Shown here one piece after another: positions 1 through 8,291 of a stretch of 45,168 nucleotides of DNA. The notes under the pieces were generated by a model. That model was not told where the DNA came from. It saw only the letters and a program-made list of their open reading frames with translations, and did no database searches. Made by a program: the position numbers and the translations under genes. Within the stretch, counting starts at the first letter, position 1; each line of letters begins with the position of its first letter. Source of the stretch: a virus; the IMG/VR virus record IMGVR_UViG_3300047274_000324, positions 1 to 45,168 of that record, one strand, 5' to 3'.

Positions 1-3
1 GCG

Positions 4-2328
4 ATGCTGCCGCTCACCAAAAGCGAACTGCTCTCCCTGCCGAAGGACAAGCAGATGAAAGCCAAGGCGACCGACTACTTAGTTGCCGCCACCTTCGCCA
101 CCTCGCCCAGCGCCCGGCGTACCGAGATGGCGCTGCCTGCCAACCTCATCTTCCTCGACATCGATGACCCGGTGGAGGCCGAGCGCCTGCTGGACAGCGA
201 CTGCTTCCTGCGGCTGGGCAACCTCAACAGCGTGGTCTACCACACCGCCCGCTCGATGCCGGGCTCCGCCCGCCTGCGCGTGGTGGTCGAGACCCGTGAT
301 CTGCCCATCGCCTCGTACGGCAACGCCGTGAACGCCATCGCCGGGTTGCTCGGCATGTCGGGCGTCACCCGTGAGTCGCAGATCCCAGTGCAGCCGATGT
401 TCCTGCCCGTCGTCTGCTCCGATGCGACCGACTCTCCCGTCATCCACGTCAAGACCGACGGTGAGCGGTTCGAGTTGGGCAATCTGGTGACCGACGTAGT
501 TGCCTCGCCGGTGGAGCCGGAAATGGGCGACCTCCTGTTCCTCCGCTCACCCCTTGAAGGGCTGACGACGGACACGATATCGGAGGCGCTGACCCGAATC
601 GATGCCGACTGTTCGATGCAGCAGTGGCTGGAGATTGGCATGGGACTAAAGCACCAGTTCGGTGACCAAGGTTTTGACGTTTGGAATGCGTGGTCCCAGA
701 GCGGGAAGGTCAAGTACCCGGGCGATGAGGAGGTGCGCCGTCGGTGGGATTCGTTTGACGGTCAGACCAAGAACCGTGCACCCATCACCATTCGCAGCGT
801 CATCAAGCTGGCGGAGGAGGCAGGCTGGGAGAACAAGGCGATGGCCGACCAGCTGTACCAGTCCACGCTGGTGTGGATCGAGTCATCCGCCCGCTCGACT
901 GAGGAACTGGTGGACCATGCAACCCGGCGCGTGGCGAAGGTCGCCTCGATGATCGGCCCCATCAAGCAGGCCACCCTGATCGGGGCGCTGGCCCGCGTGT
1001 ACCGCCAGCGTGAACTGCGCGGCGTCACCGCCGCCACGCTGACCGCCGACGTGAAGCGGCACATCGCCGCTGCCCAGCGGGCCAGCCGTGACTCGGAGCC
1101 GCCGCCGTGGGCCAACAACGTGGTGTTCCTGACGGCGAGCAACCTGTTCTTCCGGTTCGTGGACAACCGCAAGATGCGGCCCGAGGTGGTTGACCTGATC
1201 TACCGCTCTCCGGATCCGGAGATCAGGGCACGCGACTACCTGATCCACAACATGAACATCAAGGTGGTGGAGAACCTGCGCTACGATCCGTCGACGACCA
1301 AGCGGTTCATCGTGTCGGAGAATTGTCCCTACATCAACACGTACCGGGCCAGCTTCCCGGCTCCCGACCAGTCGCAGCTGGCCGAGGTGGTGAACCGGCT
1401 GATCCCGCACGCCGACGTTCTCTTCTCGCCCAAGTATGCCAGCGTGTTCTTGGACTTCATCGCCTACATGGTGCAGAAGCCGGGCCGCAAGATCCGCTGG
1501 GTTCCCGTGGTTCAGAGCGGTGTCGGTGCGGGCAAGGGATTGTGGGCGGCGGTAGCAACGGCGGCGCTGGGGCCGACCAACGTGCAGCGTCTGTCCGCCG
1601 AGCACGTCCTTGAGGGAACCTACAACGGGTGGGCGGCCGGCTACCAGCTGACTGTGCTCGATGAGATCCGGATCGTCGGGGCCAACCGACACCGGGTGAT
1701 GGACAAGATGAAGCCCTGCATCAGCGATGACTTCGTCTCGGTGCGCAACCTGTACGAGCCGGTCACGACGGTACCCAACGTCGCGAACTACCTGATGTTC
1801 ACGAACCATCACGACGCGCTTGCCGTTCACGATGAGGACCGCCGCTACTTCGTGGTGCAGAGCCCGCTGCAGACGGCAGCTGACATCCGCAACATCGGGG
1901 GCGAGCCGCTCTTCGAGGATCTCTACCGCTTGGTCTCGACCCACGGCGGCGGCATCCGCGCCTTCTTCGAGCAGCGCAAGATCTCGCCGGACTTCAAGCC
2001 CGACGGGCGGGCGCCTGTAACCCCGTACCTGAAGCAGCTAGCGCAGGCGACGGCGACGCCGCTGTCCTCCGCCGTGCAGGATGCGCTCGATGATCGGAGC
2101 CATGCGCTGGTGTCGCCCGACTTGGTGAGCATCACCGCCCTGCGTGGGGTCATGCCGACCGACCGGCTTCCGGTCTTCACCGATCAGGGTCTGGCCGCCG
2201 TGCTGCGGGAGAAGGGGTTCGTCAACGCTGGGCGGCACGTCATCGAGGGCGCCAAGCATTCCCTCTGGGTCAATGGTTTCACGGGTGATCCGGTGGCCGA
2301 GGCTACCCTCCGCTCCTCGGTGCTGTAA
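4..2328 (+). CDS. Primase-helicase (PriCT-2 and DUF5906-type helicase domains)
   Basis: Replicative primase-helicase, expected to prime synthesis and unwind DNA at the phage fork. Seen: an N-terminal primase-like part with FLDIDD (acidic cluster, residues 50-55), a PriCT-2-like helical block (about 188-273), then an SF3/DUF5906-like ATPase with Walker A GVGAGKG (506-512), a Walker B-like LTVLDE (D553, E554) and a sensor/arginine stretch TNHHD...DEDRRYF near 600-614. The Walker A ends in GKG rather than GKS/T, which is common in the DUF5906 (NrS-1-like) group. The ATG lies three bases from the window edge and the frame is open to the left, so the true N-terminus may be further upstream. It heads the replication operon. 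The catalytic competence of the primase part is inferred from the acidic motif only. Confidence 0.88.
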   Translation: MLPLTKSELLSLPKDKQMKAKATDYLVAATFATSPSARRTEMALPANLIFLDIDDPVEAERLLDSDCFLRLGNLNSVVYHTARSMPGSARLRVVVETRDLPIASYGNAVNAIAGLLGMSGVTRESQIPVQPMFLPVVCSDATDSPVIHVKTDGERFELGNLVTDVVASPVEPEMGDLLFLRSPLEGLTTDTISEALTRIDADCSMQQWLEIGMGLKHQFGDQGFDVWNAWSQSGKVKYPGDEEVRRRWDSFDGQTKNRAPITIRSVIKLAEEAGWENKAMADQLYQSTLVWIESSARSTEELVDHATRRVAKVASMIGPIKQATLIGALARVYRQRELRGVTAATLTADVKRHIAAAQRASRDSEPPPWANNVVFLTASNLFFRFVDNRKMRPEVVDLIYRSPDPEIRARDYLIHNMNIKVVENLRYDPSTTKRFIVSENCPYINTYRASFPAPDQSQLAEVVNRLIPHADVLFSPKYASVFLDFIAYMVQKPGRKIRWVPVVQSGVGAGKGLWAAVATAALGPTNVQRLSAEHVLEGTYNGWAAGYQLTVLDEIRIVGANRHRVMDKMKPCISDDFVSVRNLYEPVTTVPNVANYLMFTNHHDALAVHDEDRRYFVVQSPLQTAADIRNIGGEPLFEDLYRLVSTHGGGIRAFFEQRKISPDFKPDGRAPVTPYLKQLAQATATPLSSAVQDALDDRSHALVSPDLVSITALRGVMPTDRLPVFTDQGLAAVLREKGFVNAGRHVIEGAKHSLWVNGFTGDPVAEATLRSSVL

Positions 2329-2339
2329 TTTTTTTACGA

Positions 2340-2368
2340 AAAGTGTTGACGCACGGGCTCAACACTTT
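2340..2368. promoter_or_regulatory. Perfect 10-bp inverted repeat upstream of the methyltransferase
   Basis: Arms AAAGTGTTGA and TCAACACTTT are perfect complements around a 9-base spacer, in the 54-bp gap between the primase and the methyltransferase. The left arm contains TTGAC, a -35-like element. There is no run of T after the hairpin on the + strand, so an operator or promoter-associated site fits better than an intrinsic terminator. A run of T lies just before it, which would make it a plausible terminator only for transcripts coming from the right. Function is inferred. Confidence 0.5.
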
Positions 2369-2382
2369 CTGTCTAGGCGGCG

Positions 2383-3012
2383 ATGTATCAACCCAAGCCT
2401 GTCAGTGAACTGTGCCCCGACCCCTCGGTCTTGGGGCTGAGCCGCGACGCCCGCGGCTGGAACGGAACCCATCCGGTCTTTGCCGAGATGTTCAAGTCGG
2501 TCGACCCCGAGAACGTGATCGAGGTCGGCTCATGGTACGGGCAGGGTAGCCTGCACCTCGCCTCGCTCATGGAGAATCCGGAGGGCAAGCTGTACTGCAT
2601 CGACACTTGGCTCGGTGGTTCGGACCACCTGCTGAACGATGAGCGCAGTGAGAACCACGTTCCCCGCCAGCACGGGTATCCTACGCTGTACAACCAGTGG
2701 CTCTACAACGTGGCGTCCTCGCCGCATGCCGGCCGTGTCTACCCCATCCCGCAGACCAGCGTCGACGGGCTGCGTATCCTCAAGCACATCGGCGTCTCCG
2801 CTGACATCATCGTGATCGACGGCAGTCACCAGTACTTGGATGTCTACGCCGACCTGCAGCACGCGCTGCCGCTGCTCAACAATGGCGGCGTCATGATCAT
2901 GGATGACTTCCGCTCCCACAAGGGGGTGTTCCATGCGGTCCTGCGCTTCGCCTTCGAGGCGGACCTCAGTCTTCGCGAGAACGGACCCTTCGCCATCTTC
3001 ACCCCCCGATGA
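2383..3012 (+). CDS. Class I SAM-dependent methyltransferase (Methyltransf_24-like)
   Basis: A 209-aa protein with a class I Rossmann pattern: motif I ENVIEVGSWYGQGS (G at the SAM loop), a strand ending in an acidic residue, KLYCIDTW, then ADIIVIDGSHQYLDVYADL and a late GGVMIMDDF segment. The IDGSHxYxxVxxDL signature is typical of Methyltransf_24-type enzymes, often small-molecule or sugar O-methyltransferases. It lacks the DPPY/NPPY motif expected of an adenine-N6 or cytosine-N4 DNA methyltransferase, so DNA modification is not indicated. The substrate is unknown. A glycan or nucleotide-sugar target would match the glycosyltransferase at 42132-42959, but that link is inference. It has a 10-bp dyad upstream and overlaps the next small gene by ATGA. 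Confidence 0.82.
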   Translation: MYQPKPVSELCPDPSVLGLSRDARGWNGTHPVFAEMFKSVDPENVIEVGSWYGQGSLHLASLMENPEGKLYCIDTWLGGSDHLLNDERSENHVPRQHGYPTLYNQWLYNVASSPHAGRVYPIPQTSVDGLRILKHIGVSADIIVIDGSHQYLDVYADLQHALPLLNNGGVMIMDDFRSHKGVFHAVLRFAFEADLSLRENGPFAIFTPR

Positions 3013-3113
3013 AAAACGACGACAACGATAACCACGAACTGATCCAACTGGCAGTCAGCAGCATCATCATCGCCCTGCTGATCTGTGCCACGATTCACTA
3101 CTTTCTTACCTGA
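3009..3113 (+). CDS. 34-aa single-span membrane protein
   Basis: A small gene starting at an ATGA overlap with the methyltransferase stop and ending in TGA just before the next ATG at 3119. The product has a short polar, acidic N-terminus (KNDDNDNHE) followed by one hydrophobic helix of about 20 residues, LAVSSIIIALLICATIHYFL. The topology fits a small inner-membrane protein. Its place between early genes argues against a holin. No family recognised. Support comes from the tight gene packing and the clean transmembrane segment. Confidence 0.55.
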   Translation: MKNDDNDNHELIQLAVSSIIIALLICATIHYFLT

Positions 3114-3118
3114 ACAAC

Positions 3119-3496
3119 ATGCAAATCGAACAAGCCATCCGCGACCTGACCACCGCCATCGACAACCTGTCCGCTGCGCTCCGCAATGCGAAGCCTGTGG
3201 TTTCCCAAACCGATGACGACAATGTGAAGTACCAGATGTACGAAACGCCGGAAGCGACGAAGCCCGCTGAGGTTGCCGCCCCTGCGCCGGCCGTCCCGGA
3301 CGGGTCCACCAAAGAGGTGACCGAGGCGGACCTGCGCGTCGCTGCCCAGAAGCTGCTGCAGGCCAAGCGCCTTCCAGACATCCTCCGAATCAACAAAGAG
3401 TTTGGCATTCGTCGGATCACCGAGTGCCCGCCCGACCGTTACGCCGCCCTGTTCGACGCCCTCAACGCCGCCCTTGCCGATGCTTCGGGATCCTAA
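3119..3496 (+). CDS. Conserved-looking phage protein of unknown function, 125 aa
   Basis: Three parts are visible: an N-terminal amphipathic helix (QIEQAIRDLTTAIDNLSAAL), a Pro/Ala/Thr-rich linker (about 40-62), and a C-terminal globular domain containing LRVAAQKLLQAKRLPDILRI, then KEFGIRR and a PPDRYAALFDAL helix. The layout of helix, flexible linker and compact C-terminal domain resembles small accessory proteins that sit with phage ssDNA-binding and recombination genes. I do not recognise a named family. It overlaps the DUF2800 gene by 17 bases, which supports co-translation with the replication genes. Confidence 0.7.
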   Translation: MQIEQAIRDLTTAIDNLSAALRNAKPVVSQTDDDNVKYQMYETPEATKPAEVAAPAPAVPDGSTKEVTEADLRVAAQKLLQAKRLPDILRINKEFGIRRITECPPDRYAALFDALNAALADASGS

Positions 3497-4667
3497 AGCC
3501 ATCAACCTCGGACCCTCTGCGTCGGGTCGGTGGTCGGTCTGCACTGCGTCACCGCAGTTCTTGGTCGACCATGCCGATGAGCTGCCAAAGGACAGCAGCA
3601 CCTACGCTGACGAGGGCACGGTCGCGCATGCTATCGCCGCCAAGATCCTCAATGCTGAGGATCCCGGCCCAGTGGCGCCCGACATGATGGAGCACATCAA
3701 GAAGTACACGGAGCTTGTCTTCGCGGCGACTGACCCGTTGCCGCCCCTGCGCCGGCCGTCTTGGAGGATCCGGAGCGTGCTCTATGTGGAGCAACCTGTT
3801 AACCTGTTCTACCTCCCACATCGTAGTGGGATTGTGGATGCAGCGATCATCCACCCCGGTTCGGTCCAGATCTTCGACCTGAAGTATGGGCAGGGCGTGA
3901 GCGTGGAGGCCGAGGGCAACACCCAGCTGGCGATCTACGCCGAGTCCCTGATCCAGTCATGGGAACAGATCATGGACTTCGAGCCCGACATGACCGTGCA
4001 GATGACCATCGTGCAGCCGCGTGACCGGAACAATCCGGAAGCCGTCCGCACTTGGAAGCTGACGCGGCCGGAGTTGGCGAAGCTTGCCGCCGAGTTGCAG
4101 GCCAAGGCCGAGCTGGTGCTGAGTGGCAAGGGTGAGTTCCATCCGAGCGACAAAGCCTGCCAGTTCTGCCCAGCCAAGGGGTTCTGCTCCGCCTTCGCAA
4201 CGCAGGGGCTTGCTGCCCTGCCGGCCGAGGCCCGCGTCATCGAGTTGCCCCATCCCGGAACGCTCACCCGTGAACAGCGGGTGCAGGTGCTGAAGGCCAA
4301 GAAAGTGTTGGCCAAATGGCTGGAGGCGGTCGAGGACCAAGAGGTTAACGACCTAATGCGTGGTGCCGAGCCTGCCGGCATGAAGCTGGTGAGTGGTAAA
4401 ACAAACCGCCAATGGCGGGACGAAGAGGCCGCGCAAAAACTTTTGAGCCAGTATCTCGGCATGAACGAGATGCGCCCGCGCTCACCCTTGATCTCGCCCG
4501 CTGCTGCGGAGCGGGCACTCAAGGGACAACTTCTCTCTGCCCGGTTCAACAACCGGATGGAGAGTCTCATCATCAGACCCGAGGGCAAACCGACTTTGGT
4601 GACGGCGGACGATCCTCGTCCCGCGCTCTCGTTTGATCCCAACAATGGCCTGAAACCGTTAGACTGA
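3480..4667 (+). CDS. DUF2800 Cas4-like PD-(D/E)XK nuclease
   Basis: Predicted exonuclease of phage recombination or replication. From the ATG at 3480 (395 aa) the product begins MLRDPKAINLGPSASGRW, the usual DUF2800 start; the frame is open further upstream, but that extension only overlaps the preceding gene. Motifs: H50 in the EGTVAH helix, D120 in GIVDAAI, then D133 and K135 in IFDLKYGQG (the PD-(D/E)XK core), Q149 in NTQLAIY, and a Cys set C21 with C227, C230 and C236 (CQFCPAKGFC). The four cysteines match the split Fe-S arrangement of Cas4/AddB nucleases. It is followed by a DUF2815 ssDNA-binding protein, a pairing often seen in phages. The metal cluster is inferred from cysteine spacing. 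Confidence 0.88.
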   Translation: MLRDPKAINLGPSASGRWSVCTASPQFLVDHADELPKDSSTYADEGTVAHAIAAKILNAEDPGPVAPDMMEHIKKYTELVFAATDPLPPLRRPSWRIRSVLYVEQPVNLFYLPHRSGIVDAAIIHPGSVQIFDLKYGQGVSVEAEGNTQLAIYAESLIQSWEQIMDFEPDMTVQMTIVQPRDRNNPEAVRTWKLTRPELAKLAAELQAKAELVLSGKGEFHPSDKACQFCPAKGFCSAFATQGLAALPAEARVIELPHPGTLTREQRVQVLKAKKVLAKWLEAVEDQEVNDLMRGAEPAGMKLVSGKTNRQWRDEEAAQKLLSQYLGMNEMRPRSPLISPAAAERALKGQLLSARFNNRMESLIIRPEGKPTLVTADDPRPALSFDPNNGLKPLD

Positions 4668-4675
4668 TAACCAAA

Positions 4676-5209
4676 ATGGAAACCACCGTTAAGCTAAACA
4701 AAGTTCGCCTGTCGTTCCCTGCCCTCTGGCAGCCTCGCACCGGCCCCGACGCCAACTCGAAGCCCAGCTACCAAGCGAGCTTCATCCTCGACAAGAAGGG
4801 CAATGCCGAGGAAATCGAAAAGGTTCGCGCTGTCATCGCTGGCATCGTGAAGGAGTCCTTCAAGGGTAAGCAGCCCCCGAAGATCTGCCTGCGTGATGGC
4901 ACCGAGAAGGCCGACGTGGATGGCTACGGCCCCGGCGTCATGTTCATCTCCGCCCGGAGTGACAAGAAGCCCGAGGTCGTCGGCCGCCTGATGGAGAAGA
5001 TCATCGAGTCGGACAACAAGGTGTACGCTGGTTGCGTGGTTAACGCGACGGTCCGTCTGTGGGCTCAAGATAATAACTACGGCAAGCGCATCAACGCCCA
5101 GCTGCGGGCCATCCAGTTCGTCAAGGACGGCGCGCAGTTCGGCGAGGGTGCGGTCGACGTGACCAAGGAGTTCACCGCCCTGCCCGACGAGGATGAAAGC
5201 GCCATCTGA
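4676..5209 (+). CDS. DUF2815 / Enc34-type ssDNA-binding protein
   Basis: A 177-aa protein with the family signatures: an N-terminal KLNKVRLSFPALWQP, the strand YQASFILDKKG, PKICLRDGTEKADVDGYGPG with MFISARSDKKPEVV, and VYAGCVVNATVRLWAQDN followed by GKRINAQLRAIQFVKDG. This family (PF10991) includes the structurally characterised Enc34 phage single-stranded DNA-binding protein with an OB-like fold. The acidic C-terminal tail (ALPDEDESAI) resembles the partner-recruiting tails of SSBs. It likely coats ssDNA for the family A polymerase just downstream and works with the DUF2800 nuclease upstream. Confidence 0.9.
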   Translation: METTVKLNKVRLSFPALWQPRTGPDANSKPSYQASFILDKKGNAEEIEKVRAVIAGIVKESFKGKQPPKICLRDGTEKADVDGYGPGVMFISARSDKKPEVVGRLMEKIIESDNKVYAGCVVNATVRLWAQDNNYGKRINAQLRAIQFVKDGAQFGEGAVDVTKEFTALPDEDESAI

Positions 5210-5384
5210 AACGCCGCTTGAGAAGTCGCGGCGCCTTGCCCGTGAACTGTCCGAAGACCCGGTCGCCGCGTCATTGATCCGGCGACACGTTGCCTCGATC
5301 CGTCTCATCGACCTGCTCGAACTGACGGAGGAGGATTTCTACAAAGCTTTCCCGGACCTCGGTAACCCGAGTGACGGGGATTAA
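5193..5384 (+). CDS. Small helical protein of unknown function, 63 aa
   Basis: The ATG lies inside the end of the DUF2815 gene (17-base overlap, different frame). The protein is charged and helical: SRRLARELSEDPVAASLIRR, then IRLIDLLELTEEDFYKAFPD. The second half could be a short protein-protein interaction module. No known family. The overlap and the following gap with a good SD-like AGGAAGG support it being the last member of this translationally linked group before the polymerase. Confidence 0.6.
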   Translation: MKAPSETPLEKSRRLARELSEDPVAASLIRRHVASIRLIDLLELTEEDFYKAFPDLGNPSDGD

Positions 5385-5426
5385 GATAGGAAGGTAGTTA
5401 TTCACCGAGACTGGGCAACCTGCGTT

Positions 5427-5443
5427 AGTGGTGGCCCACCACT
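5427..5443. promoter_or_regulatory. Palindrome abutting the DNA polymerase start
   Basis: Perfect 8-bp arms AGTGGTGG and CCACCACT around one base, ending two bases before the TTG start of the polymerase. As RNA it would form a tight hairpin over the place where an SD should be. As DNA it could be an operator. The only strong SD-like sequence nearby (AGGAAGG, 5388-5394) lies upstream of the palindrome. Regulation is inferred. Confidence 0.4.
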
Positions 5444-5444
5444 T

Positions 5445-7421
5445 TTGAACCACAAGTTTAAGGTACTGGTCGACATAGAGACTCGGTCACGGGCGGATCT
5501 TCCGGCGGTGGGCGCGTATCGCTACGCCAACGACCCGACGACCGAGATCCTGATGTGCGCAGTCACCGCGCTGGGGGTCGGCAATGATCCAGTGTATCTA
5601 TGGGTGAACCCCAAGTTCGCTAACGCCGGGGTCAGGTCTGATCCCGAGGCGCTGCAATATCTGGAGGCGGCGGATGAAATCTATGCTCACAACGCACCGT
5701 TCGAGCAGCCTGTCATGGAGGCTACTGGATTTGAACCGAGGATCCCGATGCACAAGTGGCGATGCACGATGGCGATGGCTCGCATGGCAGGCTTGCCCGA
5801 GTCTCTGGAGAAGTGCGCCAAGATGCTGGAGCTGGACGTGCAGAAGGATGCGCGGGGCAAAGGATTGATCCGCCTGTTCAGCCTGCCGCAGGAGAACGGC
5901 GAGTTCGTGGACCCTGCTTCCGAGCCAGAGGAATGGAAGAACTTTGCGGACTACTGCCGCCGTGACGTGCAGGTGGAGCGCGAGATCTACACGCAGCTCA
6001 AGGGGATGTTCGACTTTGATGCGGGCAATCTGGATACGTGGTTGTTCACGATGCGGATGAACGGAATCGGAATCCCTGTGAATGTGCCGGCGTTGAACAC
6101 GGCCAAGCGCATCATCGATGAGGTTAGTCGCTCCGCCCTTGCCGAGTTCCGCGAACTGACCGGACTCAACCTGACCCAGCGGGACAAGGTACGGCTGTGG
6201 TTGCAGCGGGAGAGCGGGACGAAGGTGCCCGACATGCAGGCCGAAACGCTGGGCGAGTTGAGCCAGACGATGGTGAACCCGAAGGCGAAGCGTGCCATCC
6301 AGTTGTACATCCAGCTGTCGTTCGCCGCGGTGAAGAAGGTGGACACCATGCTGGACTGGGTCTGCCCCGACGGGCGGATCCACGGCGTGTTCAAGTTTTA
6401 CGGCACGGGCACAGGCCGGTGGTCAGCGGGTGGTCCGCAGATCCAGAACGTCAAGAAGGCGACGCCGACCATGCGCCGCCTCACCCCTGACGCCTACCGT
6501 GCGCTGTGCGAGGGCATCACTGCGGAGGAGATGAACGCTGTGTACGGTGAGCCCATCGAGGTGATCGCCTCTTGCATCCGGCACTTCATCCACGTTCCGG
6601 GGTCGCGGATGCTGGACGCTGACTACAACGCCATCGAGGCGCGCATCGCCTGCTGGTTGGGCGGCGAGACCGAGGCGCTGCAGGACTACGTGCTGGGACG
6701 TGATCGTTACCGGGCGATGGCGGCCAAGATCTTCGGCGTGCCGGAGAACCGGGTCACGTCGGACCAACGAGACCTTGGGAAGCAGGCCATCCTCGGCCTA
6801 TCCTACGGCATGGGCATGGCCAAGTTCTCGTTGTCGTGCGAGCAGCGGGGGATCACCATCGATCCTGCTCTGTCCGAGAAGGCTGTGAAGACTTTCCGTG
6901 AGGCGCATCGCGGGATCTGGAAGACGTGGAATACGTTTGATAGCCTGTGCCGGGATGCATTGACCAACAATATCGGCACTACCATTCGGCTGGGTAAGCA
7001 CGGAATCCGCATGGCCTTCAAGATTCAGTGGCTGCAGGGAACCAAGAAGAAGTATCTGACCATCACGTTGCCATCAGGACGCAAGCTTGCGTATCTCGAC
7101 CCGGCAATCGAGAACGGTGAGATCACCTACTGGGGTCAGCTGCCCATGAGCGCGGCGTTCGGGCGAATCAAGTTGTACGGGGCGAAGATCTTCGAGAACG
7201 TGTGTCAGGCAATCGCCGCTGACCTCATGGCCCATGGTGCCCGCACCGCCGAGGCCGAGCGGATGACGCCTTTCGCGTTGATCCACGATCAAGCCTTAGC
7301 CATACACTCGGACGGCGTAACTCCCCAGCAGTTCGCCTCGGCCCTGCAATCCCTGCCTCCGTGGGCGCAAGGCTTACCACTTAAAGCGGAGGCAAAGTCT
7401 GTAGCCTACTACGCAAAATGA
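5445..7421 (+). CDS. Family A DNA polymerase with 3'-5' exonuclease
   Basis: Phage replicative polymerase, 658 aa. Exonuclease domain: D10 and E12 (VDIETRS), N83 region (HNAPFEQP), and Y170/D174 (YCRRD). Polymerase domain: TGTGRWSAGGPQIQN near 321-335, motif A LDADYNAIEAR (D391), motif B RDLGKQAILGLSYGMG (442-457), motif C IHDQ (H614, D615). Motif C has Gln where HDE is usual. No 5'-3' exonuclease domain. No ATG or GTG lies in frame near the start: TTG at 5445 gives the expected N-terminus, but a weak alternative is ATT at 5400, 5 bases after AGGAAGG, which would add 15 residues. It overlaps the next gene by ATGA. Confidence 0.95.
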   Translation: MNHKFKVLVDIETRSRADLPAVGAYRYANDPTTEILMCAVTALGVGNDPVYLWVNPKFANAGVRSDPEALQYLEAADEIYAHNAPFEQPVMEATGFEPRIPMHKWRCTMAMARMAGLPESLEKCAKMLELDVQKDARGKGLIRLFSLPQENGEFVDPASEPEEWKNFADYCRRDVQVEREIYTQLKGMFDFDAGNLDTWLFTMRMNGIGIPVNVPALNTAKRIIDEVSRSALAEFRELTGLNLTQRDKVRLWLQRESGTKVPDMQAETLGELSQTMVNPKAKRAIQLYIQLSFAAVKKVDTMLDWVCPDGRIHGVFKFYGTGTGRWSAGGPQIQNVKKATPTMRRLTPDAYRALCEGITAEEMNAVYGEPIEVIASCIRHFIHVPGSRMLDADYNAIEARIACWLGGETEALQDYVLGRDRYRAMAAKIFGVPENRVTSDQRDLGKQAILGLSYGMGMAKFSLSCEQRGITIDPALSEKAVKTFREAHRGIWKTWNTFDSLCRDALTNNIGTTIRLGKHGIRMAFKIQWLQGTKKKYLTITLPSGRKLAYLDPAIENGEITYWGQLPMSAAFGRIKLYGAKIFENVCQAIAADLMAHGARTAEAERMTPFALIHDQALAIHSDGVTPQQFASALQSLPPWAQGLPLKAEAKSVAYYAK

Positions 7422-7738
7422 GAACCGACGGTAATGACCTGAAGAACCACGAAGAAAATGGCCTGACCAAGCGCGAGTACTTCGCCGCGCTTGCGATGCA
7501 GGCGATCCTGTCCGACCCGAAGGACATGGAGTCCGAAGAGGAGGCCAACGAAGGTGAGGAGATGGAGGGTGAGGAGATGGAGGGTGAGGAGATGGAGGGT
7601 GAGGAGATGGAGGGCGAGGGGATGGAGGGTGGCGGGCGCAAGTACTATGGCCGCCGCGAGGGCGAGTCCTGCATGGAGTGCTGCTGCCGCATCGCCGTCG
7701 AGCACGCCGACGAGTTGATCCGGGCGCTGAACAAATGA
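7418..7738 (+). CDS. Small acidic phage protein with GEEME repeats
   Basis: A 106-aa protein. Its first part (LTKREYFAALAMQAILSDP) and last part (RIAVEHADELIRALNK) match a very common phage type in which a short N-terminal helix and a C-terminal helix flank a variable linker. Here the linker is a Glu/Met-rich tandem repeat (GEEME, residues about 46-70) followed by a Cys-rich CMECCCR. The function of the family is unknown. It starts at an ATGA overlap with the polymerase and ends in an ATGA overlap with the next gene. Confidence 0.8.
   Translation: MRTDGNDLKNHEENGLTKREYFAALAMQAILSDPKDMESEEEANEGEEMEGEEMEGEEMEGEEMEGEGMEGGGRKYYGRREGESCMECCCRIAVEHADELIRALNK
7553..7627 (+). repeat. 15-bp tandem repeat, five units
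   Basis: Unit GGTGAGGAGATGGAG: four perfect copies (7553-7612) and a fifth with two changes (7613-7627). It is in frame, coding for GEEME in the small acidic protein. The unit contains GGAG...ATG-like spacing, but no internal start leads to a separate product. Copy number could vary by slippage. Confidence 0.9.
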
Positions 7739-8001
7739 GAGTTCCCTCCAAGTACCAGATCTTCGAGCAGCCAATGGTCCTGACCAGCAAGGACGCCGAG
7801 CGACTCAGCTATCACCTCGGCAACTGGACCCGGTTGAACGAGGTGATGCTGCTTGGGATCAACCTGCCGGATCTTCGCCGGCTGGTGGTGCTGGAATTGA
7901 TCGGCCTCAAGCGGCGCAGCATCCTCAGCAGATTGCTCGGTCGAATTGCCAAGCAACAGCACCGGGATCGGTGGGCCAAGATCGAGAGGGTATTGGAATG
8001 A
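7735..8001 (+). CDS. 88-aa helical protein of unknown function
   Basis: The start is taken at ATG 7735, in an ATGA overlap with the gene before, rather than at the longer in-frame upstream start. The sequence begins MRVPSKYQIFEQPMVLT and continues with NLPDLRRLVVLELIGLKRRS and basic helices to the end. The LPDLRRLVVLEL block resembles helical interface modules seen in small phage proteins near SNF2/VRR-NUC genes. No family named. It ends in an ATGA overlap with the VRR-NUC gene, so it sits inside a strict translational chain. Confidence 0.7.
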   Translation: MRVPSKYQIFEQPMVLTSKDAERLSYHLGNWTRLNEVMLLGINLPDLRRLVVLELIGLKRRSILSRLLGRIAKQQHRDRWAKIERVLE

Positions 8002-8291
8002 CCGAGGCAGGGATCGAGCAGCGGGTGGTCAAGTACTGCAACGACCACAAACTGCTCACCTACAAGTTCACGTCCCCCTCGCATCGTGGGGTTCCTGATC
8101 GGGTTATCATCGGCCCGGGCCGCGTGCTGTTCCTTGAGCTGAAACAGAAGGGCAAGAAGCCGACCCCACTCCAGCTTTGGGAGATCAGCAGGATCAACAC
8201 GCACGCATCTTGCGATATCGTGGTAGCCAAGTGGGCAGCTGGTTGGGAAGACGCCATGAAAACTATCCAAGAAACCTTCGGCCACTCATGA
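7998..8291 (+). CDS. VRR-NUC domain nuclease
   Basis: A 97-aa standalone VRR-NUC protein (PD-(D/E)XK superfamily). Key residues: E7 in the first helix (GIEQRVVKYC), GVPD with D34, E47 and K49 in VLFLELKQ, and Q59 in TPLQLWE. Family members cut branched DNA or act as structure-specific nucleases; in phages they almost always sit beside an SNF2-type helicase, as here. The start is the ATGA at 7998, in preference to a longer in-frame ORF. It overlaps the helicase start by ATGA. Confidence 0.92.
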   Translation: MTEAGIEQRVVKYCNDHKLLTYKFTSPSHRGVPDRVIIGPGRVLFLELKQKGKKPTPLQLWEISRINTHASCDIVVAKWAAGWEDAMKTIQETFGHS

